Origin: Marinimicrobium hydrolyticum | Lineage (GTDB): Bacteria; Pseudomonadota; Gammaproteobacteria; Pseudomonadales; Cellvibrionaceae | Assembly: GCF_030848505.1 (NCBI RefSeq) | Contig: NZ_JAVDDU010000003.1 | Coordinates: 372,001 to 436,000 of the forward strand | Length of the DNA: 64,000 nt | Direction of reading: 5' to 3' | Shown: piece after piece, positions 1 to 6,617 of the stretch | Numbering within the stretch: position 1 is the first letter of the stretch | Layout: each line of letters opens with the position of its first letter | Translations under genes and position numbers: made by a program | Notes under the pieces: model-generated | The model's database searches: none | Told to the model about the DNA's origin: nothing | What the model saw: only the letters and a program-made list of their open reading frames with translations

Positions 1-60
1 GCGGCGGAAGTTCTGCATATAGGCCGGCGCACGCTTTATCGATGGCTGGAATCCGATTGA
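1..60 (+). CDS. C-terminal end of a Fis-type (NtrC-like) regulator, partial
   Basis: Frame 1 is open from the window edge to a TGA at 58-60 and encodes AAEVLHIGRRTLYRWLESD. This matches the recognition helix and end of Fis-type helix-turn-helix domains, which close sigma-54-dependent response regulators (LGISRRTLYRKL-like). Only 19 residues are visible, so the receiver and AAA+ domains are assumed to lie outside the window. Support comes from context: two sigma-54-type promoters lie directly downstream. A different Fis-family protein remains possible. Confidence 0.7.
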   Translation, partial: AAEVLHIGRRTLYRWLESD

Positions 61-85
61 GCGTTTGCGTGCCGGAAACCGGCCA

Positions 86-100
86 ATGTGACACATGGGC
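86..100 (+). promoter_or_regulatory. candidate upstream activating site, copy 1
   Basis: The 12-mer TGACACATGGGC occurs here (89-100) and again at 736-747. The left side forms an 11-bp palindrome, ATGTGACACAT (86-96). It lies about 101 bp upstream of the sigma-54-type promoter at 191, a normal enhancer distance. The second copy lies about 98 bp upstream of its own promoter. Binding by the regulator encoded at the window start is an inference. Confidence 0.45.
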
Positions 101-190
101 GGCCGCGCACAGCTTTTTTACCGGTTTCGCGCCCTCTAGAATTCTAAAAATATACTTCTAAAACAAGGAGTTAAAGGCCTTACCCGCTCC

Positions 191-206
191 TGGCACAGGC
201 CTTGCG
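191..206 (+). promoter_or_regulatory. sigma-54 (RpoN) promoter for first DUF4168 gene
   Basis: TGGCAC-AGGCC-TTGC matches the -24/-12 consensus TGGCACG-N4-TTGC. The invariant GG (192-193) and GC (204-205) are separated by exactly 10 bases. The start codon follows 74 bases later at 280. Confidence 0.7.
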
Positions 207-279
207 TTAGTCTTGTTACCGAAAGGTACTTAAGCACAGCAATTGGTGTGCAACGATTTTCATCAAAGGAGACAAGACT

Positions 280-675
280 ATGCGCATTAAAACCACACTA
301 CTGGCATTTCTCACCGCCATAGGTCTGATGTTGGGCTCCACTGTCGCCAGCGCTCAGGCTCCCCAGCAACAACCCCCGGGCGGACAACCTCAAGCAATGG
401 ACGTGTCCGACGAAGACGTAAACAACTTTGTCGATGCCTACATTTCGGTTCAGGAAATCAATCAGGAGTACACCCAACGCCTTCAGGACGTAGATGATCC
501 AGAGCAGGCCACCGAGCTGCAGCAAGAAGCTCAGAACAAGATGCAGGAAGCGATCAGCGATGCGGGGCTCTCCATTTCTGAGTACCAGCAAATTGCCAAC
601 CAAGCTGGTCAGGATGAGCAATTGCGCAATCAAATTGAAGAAGCACTGACTTCTCAAATTGAAGGCCAACAATAA
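280..675 (+). CDS. secreted DUF4168 family protein (paralog 1)
   Basis: A 131-residue protein with a clear signal peptide (residues 1-25, cleavage after ASA). A Gln/Pro-rich spacer follows, then a helical DUF4168-type domain from about residue 40 containing DDPEQATELQQEAQNKMQEA and LSISEYQQIANQA. The start is fixed by AAAGGAG about 8 bases before the ATG. The mature protein is predicted to be periplasmic or exported, very rich in Gln and Glu, and without cysteines. A paralog follows at 916. Family function is unknown to me. Transcription probably depends on RpoN, because a canonical -24/-12 element lies upstream and an intrinsic terminator follows, making this a monocistronic unit. Confidence 0.85.
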   Translation: MRIKTTLLAFLTAIGLMLGSTVASAQAPQQQPPGGQPQAMDVSDEDVNNFVDAYISVQEINQEYTQRLQDVDDPEQATELQQEAQNKMQEAISDAGLSISEYQQIANQAGQDEQLRNQIEEALTSQIEGQQ

Positions 676-690
676 ACTTGGCTGTGCCAA

Positions 691-716
691 CTCGAGGGCT
701 CCGGCCCTCGAGTTTT
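691..716 (+). terminator. intrinsic terminator after first DUF4168 gene
   Basis: A perfect 9-bp stem CTCGAGGGC / GCCCTCGAG with a 4-base loop is followed by TTTT, 15 bases after the stop codon. Confidence 0.85.
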
Positions 717-735
717 CCCACTCAGTGAATCATTT

Positions 736-747
736 TGACACATGGGC
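736..747 (+). promoter_or_regulatory. candidate upstream activating site, copy 2
   Basis: Second copy of TGACACATGGGC, 98 bp upstream of the sigma-54-like promoter at 835. The spacing is almost the same as for copy 1. Confidence 0.45.
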
Positions 748-834
748 ACATAAGCACACGCCGACAGGCCCCACGCACCTCACTAAACCTGCAAATATTC
801 ATTAAAATCAGTGCCTTAGCGCAATAAAACCACT

Positions 835-850
835 TGGCGAGCCCATTGCT
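835..850 (+). promoter_or_regulatory. sigma-54-like promoter for second DUF4168 gene
   Basis: TGGCGAGCCCATTGCT keeps the -24 GG (836-837) and -12 GC (848-849) with the required 10-base spacing. The -24 box deviates (TGGCGA instead of TGGCAC), so it is weaker than the copy at 191. Confidence 0.5.
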
Positions 851-915
851 TTAACAACGAGTACTCATAACCGGTATCAAAACCCCCGTAAACTAGAACC
901 ACGAGGACATTCTCC

Positions 916-1287
916 ATGCGTAAATCTATCCGTAACCCACTGATCGCCCTTCTCGCTGCCGCCGGCATGCTGTTCACTCTGGGCGCCAGTGCTCAGCAAG
1001 CCGAGCAGATCAGCTCTGAAGACATCGGTATGTTTGCCGAAGCTTACGTCGCCGTACAGACTATTAACCAGGAATACTCCACTAGGCTGCAGCAAGTGGA
1101 AGATCCCGAGCAAGCCACTGAGCTGCAGCAAGAAGCGCAATCCAAAATGCAGCAGGCGGTCACTGACTCCGGACTGTCCATTTCTGACTATCAGGGCATA
1201 GCCCAACAAGCCAACCAGAGCGAAGAAGTCCGCGAAGACATTCAAAATGCCGTCGCTGCACTGGTGGAAGCGCACCAGCCGCAATAA
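916..1287 (+). CDS. secreted DUF4168 family protein (paralog 2)
   Basis: A 123-residue paralog of the protein at 280. It has a signal peptide (about residues 1-26, ending GASA), then the same helical domain with EDPEQATELQQEAQSKMQQA and LSISDYQGIAQQANQ. It lacks the Gln/Pro spacer of paralog 1. A GAGGA motif precedes the ATG. The two genes appear to be a local duplication that also copied the control region, since promoter type, 12-mer site and spacing are shared. Role unknown; an envelope or stress-related secreted protein is a guess from the signal peptide and the sigma-54 control. Confidence 0.83.
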   Translation: MRKSIRNPLIALLAAAGMLFTLGASAQQAEQISSEDIGMFAEAYVAVQTINQEYSTRLQQVEDPEQATELQQEAQSKMQQAVTDSGLSISDYQGIAQQANQSEEVREDIQNAVAALVEAHQPQ

Positions 1288-1323
1288 ACCGCCAAGTCGG
1301 CGGCACAGTTCGCAGAAAACCGA

Positions 1324-1347
1324 AGGGGCCATATTGGCCCCTTTTTC
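1324..1347 (+). terminator. intrinsic terminator after second DUF4168 gene
   Basis: The AGGGGCCA / TGGCCCCT stem is followed by a run of five T. It lies 37 bases past the stop codon. Confidence 0.85.
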
Positions 1348-1403
1348 GTAGGATCCTGTAGAATGACCTTTCACACCTTTGCTCTACCTCTGGGAGCCGA
1401 ACT

Positions 1404-1862
1404 ATGTCCTTACTTCGTCCATACCAATGCGCCGCTGCGCTACTGATGCTACTGTTTTCCCTGTCCGCAATTGCCCAGACTGGCAGCCAACAGTTTGGTG
1501 ATTACACGGTTCAGTACAGCGTGTTTAACAGCACGTTCATTGAGCCGGATATTGCAGAAACCTATGGTTTGGTACGCGCAGCTGACCGGACTCTCATCAA
1601 CGTGAGCGTTACTAAAAGCGAAAACGGGGCAAGCACTCTGGGCCTGCCTGCGGAAGTCCGTGGCACGGCTGCCAATCTGCTTCAACAGCAGCAACAGCTG
1701 GACTTTAAGGAAATGTCTGATGGCCAGGCGACGTATTACATCGCCACCTTGCGTCACTCGCACGAGGAGACCTTCAACATCACTCTGCAAGTGCAACCAG
1801 AGCCGGAACGCGCGCCATTTGAGATGAAGTTCTCCCGCACCCTATATGTGGACGGGAGGTAG
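1404..1862 (+). CDS. DUF4426 periplasmic protein
   Basis: A 152-residue protein with a signal peptide (residues 1-24, SAIA-Q). The mature part matches the DUF4426 pattern: QQFGDYTVQYSVFNSTF near the N-terminus, then LINVSVTK and a C-terminal FSRTLYVDG. In Pseudomonas this family sits directly before rdgB, in the metX-metW-DUF4426-rdgB-hemW neighbourhood, and here too rdgB follows after 3 bases. That conserved neighbourhood is the main support for the call. The function is not established. A weak -10 element (TAGAAT) lies about 45 bases upstream. Confidence 0.85.
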   Translation: MSLLRPYQCAAALLMLLFSLSAIAQTGSQQFGDYTVQYSVFNSTFIEPDIAETYGLVRAADRTLINVSVTKSENGASTLGLPAEVRGTAANLLQQQQQLDFKEMSDGQATYYIATLRHSHEETFNITLQVQPEPERAPFEMKFSRTLYVDGR

Positions 1863-1865
1863 TCA

Positions 1866-2456
1866 GTGCAGGCGGTGGTTTTAGCTAGCGGCAATGCCGG
1901 CAAGCTAAGGGAGTTTCAGCAGTTACTCGCACGCTGCGGTTTTCAAGTGCAACCACAGAGCGACTTTGATCTGGAAAGCGCCGAGGAAACCGGGCTAACC
2001 TTTGTGGAAAATGCCATTCTCAAAGCCCGCCACGCCAGCGCCCATACTGGTCTGCCCGCCATTTCGGACGATTCCGGTCTGGCGGTGGATGCTTTGCAGG
2101 GCAGGCCGGGGATTTACTCGGCACGCTACGCCGGCCCGAACGCTACGGATGCCGATAACAATCAACGGCTGTTGCAGGACTTGGATGGTATCCCCGAAGC
2201 TGAACGCGGAGCCCGCTACCATTGTGTGCTGGCGTTTTTGCGTCACGCTGAAGACCCAACCCCGCTGCTGTTTCATGGCCAGTGGAAAGGCACGATCTTG
2301 ACCGAGCCCCGCGGTGAAGGGGGTTTTGGCTACGATCCACTCTTTTACGTCCCCAGCCACGGATGCAGCGCCGCCGAGTTGGCGCCCGCAGAAAAAAGCC
2401 AAATCAGCCACCGTGCCCTTGCCACTCAGCAATTGTTGGCGGCGTTGACAAACTGA
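1866..2456 (+). CDS. rdgB: XTP/dITP pyrophosphatase RdgB
   Basis: A 196-residue HAM1-family nucleoside triphosphate pyrophosphatase. It hydrolyses dITP, XTP and related deaminated purine nucleotides to monophosphates in the cytoplasm, keeping them out of DNA. Visible motifs are the N-terminal [12 protein letters not shown] (substrate and phosphate binding), [11 protein letters not shown] with the metal-binding acidic residues, GFGYDPLF, and the C-terminal SHRALA. The start is GTG, with GGGAGG 7 bases upstream inside the preceding gene, so translation is probably coupled to DUF4426. Length is typical. In relatives hemW follows directly; here about 2.2 kb of repeats and two unrelated genes intervene. 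Confidence 0.95.
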   Translation: MQAVVLASGNAGKLREFQQLLARCGFQVQPQSDFDLESAEETGLTFVENAILKARHASAHTGLPAISDDSGLAVDALQGRPGIYSARYAGPNATDADNNQRLLQDLDGIPEAERGARYHCVLAFLRHAEDPTPLLFHGQWKGTILTEPRGEGGFGYDPLFYVPSHGCSAAELAPAEKSQISHRALATQQLLAALTN

Positions 2457-2518
2457 ACCTAGAGCATCGACGCGAATCGACCGCCGCGACCAGGAGCCCT
2501 AATCCACGAGCTTTAGTA

Positions 2519-2717
2519 GGGTGCTGCGAGTGGGGCAGGCACACCCGGACACGCTGTAAATACATCCCTGTAAGCTCGGATGCAGCCGCAAGCGGGCCGG
2601 CCCTCAACCGTAGGTTTCGGTCGTTCAGTCTGCGCGCAAGGCGGTGCCTTGCAAACGCTTGCCCTCACCCCTGCTGCATACGGTCCGGGAATACCTGCCC
2701 CACTCTCCGCAGTGCCA
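2519..2717. repeat. modular palindromic element, copy 1 (long form)
   Basis: Outer arms 2530-2550 (GTGGGGCAGG...CCCGGAC) and 2683-2703 are inverted repeats, flanked by GCTGCGAG / CTCCGCAG. The core at 2551-2580 reads CGCTGTAAATACATCCCTG. Between the core and the right arm is a roughly 100-base interior, shared almost base for base with copy 7 (62977-63158). The element fills much of the 719-base gap between rdgB and the ThuA gene. No credible gene is seen in the gap. Confidence 0.85.
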
Positions 2718-2954
2718 CTCTGGAAGTTTCGGGAGATAAGAGAATTGGGCGTTCCGGGTTCATAGGTCTGAACAAACCCAGCTTCGGATGCACCCAAGCA
2801 ACTCGCAAGCTCACTCTTGTGAGAGTTCCAAAAAGCCTCCTGCGAATCGCCCTCCTAGACGAAACTAACGCATTCTTGAGGAGCTCCCCGCTGTTGCTGG
2901 CAAAGGGTTGGGGATTGGGAAAAGAGCTCGATGGCCCGATGCAAGGTGGGGCGT

Positions 2955-3046
2955 GCAGGGTGAGTGTTCAGCAAGCCTCAAAAGAGGGACCTTTTGAGGC
3001 AGTCCCCAGGGATGGGTTTACGACGTTTGCTGAACACTCACCCTGC
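2955..3046. repeat. modular palindromic element, copy 2 (92 bp)
   Basis: Perfect 20-bp arms, GCAGGGTGAGTGTTCAGCAA (2955-2974) and its complement (3027-3046). The inside holds a 10-bp hairpin, GCCTCAAAAG / CTTTTGAGGC (2975-3000), and the shared core on the minus strand (CGTCGTAAACCCATCCCTGG). It is nearly identical to the 92-bp copy at 44258-44349, including the flank GCGGCCC...CTTGCTTACGAAG on the right. Confidence 0.9.
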
Positions 3047-3175
3047 GCGGCCCATGTACTTGCTTACGAAGCTCCGAACATCTATTCCAGACAGCGGCGC
3101 GCTTTCGCGGGGATGACGATCATTACTACGTTACACGCAAGGTAACGCTCGCGAATTAATTCTAGTGGTTAACAA

Positions 3176-3934
3176 CTAACGACCCAACGCCCACAGCACA
3201 CCCTTCGCCAGCGTATCCATGTACACATCCTGCTCAAACATATCCACGTTGTGCCCCAGCGTGGTGGCAAATACGCGGGTGTTCTCCACTTCGTGTTTCC
3301 ATACCACGGTGTGATAGGTTTCGGTTTCTATGCCATAGGCGCGGGCCAGTGGTGTGATGTCGGCCCAGATTTTTTCCACAACGTACAGCTCTTCGGTCAC
3401 CGGGGTTTCCCATTTTTCTGGGAAAGCGGCCATGATGGGATCTTCCGGAGCGACATTTTCCACGGTAAACACCCGCTCATCTTCATGCCACATGGACTGC
3501 AGACCGGCAAAACGGAACCAGGGCTCAGCGGTGGGTTCGGCGCGACGATAACTGTGCACGGCGGAATGAATCAATACGGCGGGGGTTCCCATATGGTGCT
3601 GCACCATGTGCTCCACAAACTCGCCATCGGTGAGCATACCGAAGCTGGTATTGTGTACCACCAAATCGTAATCCGCGGCCCAATCGTCTTCTTGCATAAC
3701 GGAGATGTGGTGATCCGCCTGCTTGTCGCCCTCGTGCACTATGGTCCATTCAATCTCGGGAATACGCTCGCTGAGGCCCTGAGTCAGTAAAGGCTCCTGC
3801 GCGACATAGTCGTGCCAACCACCACCGGTGACCAATAACACACGAATGGAGTTGCGCTGTTCCGGCTCGGCAGTGCAAGCCGACAGCACACAAACGGCAA
3901 GTAGAATTTTGGCAAGGTTAAAGAACTGGGGCAT
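3176..3934 (-). CDS. ThuA-like domain lipoprotein
   Basis: The ATG at 3934 was chosen because it begins a lipoprotein signal with lipobox LSAC (Cys20); the upstream in-frame start adds residues that do not look like a signal. The mature part (about 230 residues) resembles ThuA/trehalose-utilisation-like domains with a glutamine-amidotransferase-like fold: RVLLVTGGGWHDYVAQEPLL, then YDLVVHNTSFG, VLIHSAVHSYR and a C-terminal TTLGHN. These secreted forms are common in polysaccharide-degrading bacteria, but the reaction is not established. It is probably anchored in the periplasm. It is divergent from the Pr6Pr gene and inserted between rdgB and hemW. Confidence 0.75.
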   Translation of the reverse strand: MPQFFNLAKILLAVCVLSACTAEPEQRNSIRVLLVTGGGWHDYVAQEPLLTQGLSERIPEIEWTIVHEGDKQADHHISVMQEDDWAADYDLVVHNTSFGMLTDGEFVEHMVQHHMGTPAVLIHSAVHSYRRAEPTAEPWFRFAGLQSMWHEDERVFTVENVAPEDPIMAAFPEKWETPVTEELYVVEKIWADITPLARAYGIETETYHTVVWKHEVENTRVFATTLGHNVDMFEQDVYMDTLAKGVLWALGR

Positions 3935-4039
3935 GATGTCGCTCTCTCTTTTTTTGGGATGGGGCACATAGTGAACCGCGACCGCAACCAATTCAACTTT
4001 TCAGCGCGCCAAAGCTCGCTGAAGGCGGGTTTAACCAAA

Positions 4040-4648
4040 ATGTTTGCTGCCCTGGTGTGGGCTACGCTAGCACTACGGGTGTATCTGGGTGCCACGGTAG
4101 CGGTGCAGGAAGGCGGGACCGCCCTGTACGGTGCTCTGGCCAGTTTTCAGAACTTTACCGTGTTGACCACTCTTCTAATCGCGCTGGTTTTGACGACGGC
4201 CACGACGAGCCGACTCGGTCGCACCTTGAGCGGACCATCAGCGAGCACGCTAGCCGCAGTCAGTGTTGCCTTGGTGGCCTTGATTTACCATATTTTGCTG
4301 CGAAATCTGTGGCAACCGCAGGGGTTGTGGCGGTTGGTGGATGTTCTGCTGCACTACGTTATTCCCGCGCTGTTTGTCGTTTATTGGTGGTGCGCTGCGC
4401 CTAAGCGCGGTTTAACCGTGTCGCATCTACTTTGGTGGCCAGCCTATCCGCTGATCTATGCGGCGGCGACGCTGCTGAGGGGGCATTTTACCGGCCAATA
4501 TCCCTATCCGTTTTTCGATGTGACCACACTGGGTGTCGGCGCCGTCCTGCTGAGAGTTTCGGGATTACTGGCGCTGTTTGTGGGCTTGAGCGTGCTGTTT
4601 CTGGCGCTGGCCCGGTGGCAAGTCCGTATCCCCACTCGCGGCCGCTAA
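4040..4648 (+). CDS. Pr6Pr family membrane protein
   Basis: About 202 residues with roughly six hydrophobic segments. It shows the Pr6Pr (FAR-17a/AIG1-like) pattern: QNFTVLTTL after the first helix, LHYVIPALFVVYWW, then LWWPAYPLIYAAATLLRGHFTG and YPFFDV. Function is unknown for bacterial members. A longer reading from 3959 is possible. The ATG at 4040 is preferred because the first helix then starts at the N-terminus, as in the family, and because it leaves about 100 bp for promoters between this gene and the divergent ThuA gene. Confidence 0.8.
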   Translation: MFAALVWATLALRVYLGATVAVQEGGTALYGALASFQNFTVLTTLLIALVLTTATTSRLGRTLSGPSASTLAAVSVALVALIYHILLRNLWQPQGLWRLVDVLLHYVIPALFVVYWWCAAPKRGLTVSHLLWWPAYPLIYAAATLLRGHFTGQYPYPFFDVTTLGVGAVLLRVSGLLALFVGLSVLFLALARWQVRIPTRGR

Positions 4649-4663
4649 TCCGCTCGCTAGCCG

Positions 4664-4672
4664 TGCTATAGT
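4664..4672 (+). promoter_or_regulatory. possible extended -10 for hemW
   Basis: TGCTATAGT, an extended -10 (TGN-TATAGT), lies 32 bases before the hemW start. No convincing -35 was seen. It would let hemW be expressed apart from rdgB. Confidence 0.35.
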
Positions 4673-4703
4673 GGCGTTTTCCGCTGTTTAGCCACACCGC
4701 CTT

Positions 4704-5882
4704 ATGACTCAACGCCTGCACTTGCCACCTCTGGCGCTTTACGTTCACATCCCCTGGTGCGTCCGCAAGTGCCCCTACTGCGACTTTAACTCCCACCAGG
4801 CAGGCCAAACTCTGCCGGAAGCGGAATACCGAGCCGCTCTGCGGGCGGATTTGGAATCCGACCGGATCCTGGCCCAGGGGCGACCATTGACCAGCATTTT
4901 TTTCGGTGGCGGTACGCCCAGTTTATTTTCAGCGGCTACGATCGCCGGGATTCTTGAAGATGCCGAAGAACTTATCGGCTTCACGCCAGACATAGAAATC
5001 ACGTTGGAGGCCAATCCCGGCACCTTTGAGCAAGAGCGTTTTCGGGCCTATCGCGCCGCTGGCGTTAACCGTTTATCCATTGGTATTCAGAGTTTCGACC
5101 CGCAGAAGCTGGCTCGACTGGGCCGCATCCATGGCGGGGAGGAAGCGTTGAGCGCCGTAGGTGTTGCACGCCGAGCGGGTTTCGACAACCTCAATCTGGA
5201 CTTGATGCACGGCCTGCCAGATCAGGACACGCGCGGGGCGCGCGCCGATTTGCAGCAGGCGCTGGATTTGGGGCCTGAGCACGTCTCGTGGTACCAACTG
5301 ACCATCGAACCCAACACCGCTTTTTACAACGCGCCGCCTGTCCTCCCGGAGGAAAACAGTCTCGCCGATATTCAGGCAAGCGGTGAGTCATTGTTGGCGG
5401 AAGCCGGTTACGCTCAGTACGAAGTATCCGCTTACGCTCGTCCGGGTCGGCAGGCGCGCCACAATCTCAATTACTGGCGCTACGGGGATTACTTGGGCGT
5501 CGGCGCAGGTGCTCACGGTAAAATCACTTTACCCGAGCAGGCTCAAATTCTCAGGCTTTGGAAAACCCGCTTGCCCAAGCACTATCTGGAGAAAGGGAAG
5601 CCCTCAGCGGGCGTGACGGAGCACAGCAACCCATTTATGGCCGGACAAGAGTTCATGGAACCCCAGGCGCGGCCTTTGGATTTTTTGCTGAACGCGCTGC
5701 GTCTCAATGAAGGCGTGACCGCTGAGATCTTTCGTGAACGCACGGGGTTAGGTATGGATGCGTTGGAGCCTCAGTGGTCCGAGCTGCGCACCCTGGGGCT
5801 GGTGGGGAGTGACAATAGCCGCTTAACCACCACCGCCTTGGGCCGGCGTTTTCTCAATGACGTACTGGGGCGCTATTCCTAG
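4704..5882 (+). CDS. hemW: heme chaperone HemW (radical SAM)
   Basis: A 392-residue radical-SAM protein related to HemN. The 4Fe-4S motif is CVRKCPYC (Cys19, Cys23, Cys26), followed by FFGGGTPSLF and EANPGTFE. RHNLNYWRYGDYLGVGAGAH is typical of HemW rather than of true coproporphyrinogen oxidase HemN. HemW binds heme and delivers it to membrane heme enzymes; it does not itself make protoporphyrinogen. The gene normally follows rdgB in Pseudomonas-type genomes. It converges on the peroxidase gene, leaving only 15 bases between stops. Confidence 0.93.
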   Translation: MTQRLHLPPLALYVHIPWCVRKCPYCDFNSHQAGQTLPEAEYRAALRADLESDRILAQGRPLTSIFFGGGTPSLFSAATIAGILEDAEELIGFTPDIEITLEANPGTFEQERFRAYRAAGVNRLSIGIQSFDPQKLARLGRIHGGEEALSAVGVARRAGFDNLNLDLMHGLPDQDTRGARADLQQALDLGPEHVSWYQLTIEPNTAFYNAPPVLPEENSLADIQASGESLLAEAGYAQYEVSAYARPGRQARHNLNYWRYGDYLGVGAGAHGKITLPEQAQILRLWKTRLPKHYLEKGKPSAGVTEHSNPFMAGQEFMEPQARPLDFLLNALRLNEGVTAEIFRERTGLGMDALEPQWSELRTLGLVGSDNSRLTTTALGRRFLNDVLGRYS

Positions 5883-5897
5883 TCAGAAACGTCCCAG

Positions 5898-6446
5898 TTA
5901 GTCATCTTGAGCGTTCAACCACGTTTCAATCTTCGTCATAACGGTTTCCGAGTCCGGTTCAACTCGGCTGTCAAAATGCGCCAGCACTGATCCATCAGGG
6001 CTCAACAGATACTTGTTGAAATTCCAACCCGGCGGCTCACTCTGAACCGCCAACTCACGGAACAAGGGGTTCGCCTGGTCGCCGGTAACAGCGGTGGGCG
6101 CCAGCATGGTAAAGGTCACGCCAAAGTTTTCGTAACAAACACTAGCCGCTTCGGCTTCGGAATCCGCCTCCTGATTAAAGTCATTGCTGGAAAAGCCGAC
6201 GACGGCCAGGCCCTTATCTTGGTAGCGTTGGTGCACCGCTTCCAGCCCCTCAAACTGCCGGGTGAAGCCACAGTGACTCGCCGTGTTAACCACCAACAGA
6301 AGTCGCCCCTCAAAGTGCTGACACAAGTCGACGCTTTCCGTACTGTGCAAACGTCGGTACTCGCCCTCAAGGTGGGGCGGACAGGAGGCCCAGGCAAGAG
6401 GCGCCAGCAGCAAAAGAACCAGGGGGAAATAGTGGCGAGCATTCAT
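5898..6446 (-). CDS. glutathione peroxidase family protein, secreted
   Basis: About 182 residues from the ATG at 6446, which opens a signal peptide (PLVLLLLAPLAWA); the in-frame ATG five codons earlier only adds charged residues. The mature part is a thioredoxin-fold peroxidase. The active-site Cys59 is in NTASHCGFT, Gln92 in FNQE, and Trp141-Asn142 in WNFNKYLL, the usual Cys/Gln/Trp/Asn set. Cys104 is a candidate resolving cysteine, suggesting thioredoxin-type reduction. It would reduce peroxides in the periplasm. The NDF-NQE segment is a shortened form of the usual NDFGGQEP. Confidence 0.87.
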   Translation of the reverse strand: MNARHYFPLVLLLLAPLAWASCPPHLEGEYRRLHSTESVDLCQHFEGRLLLVVNTASHCGFTRQFEGLEAVHQRYQDKGLAVVGFSSNDFNQEADSEAEAASVCYENFGVTFTMLAPTAVTGDQANPLFRELAVQSEPPGWNFNKYLLSPDGSVLAHFDSRVEPDSETVMTKIETWLNAQDD

Positions 6447-6617
6447 GATTGTTCTCCGCATTTAGGTTCTGCGAATTTAGCACGCACGCACACAAAACAA
6501 CACTCTGCAGGGCTCAAGCTTGGCGCAAAAAATTGGCGCACTTTGCACTCTCCACCCCCAATAGGTCGGTGCAAACTGCTACACTTTGAAAGCTCTTCGA
6601 GCGTTTAAGGGACATTC

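Noticed and set aside
2363-3145. 260-residue plus-strand open frame after rdgB
   Set aside because: It overlaps the rdgB 3' end and runs through two palindromic elements. The same peptide phrases (GFTTFAEHSPCAA, RRFRSF) recur wherever the elements occur, so this is repeat translation, not a gene.
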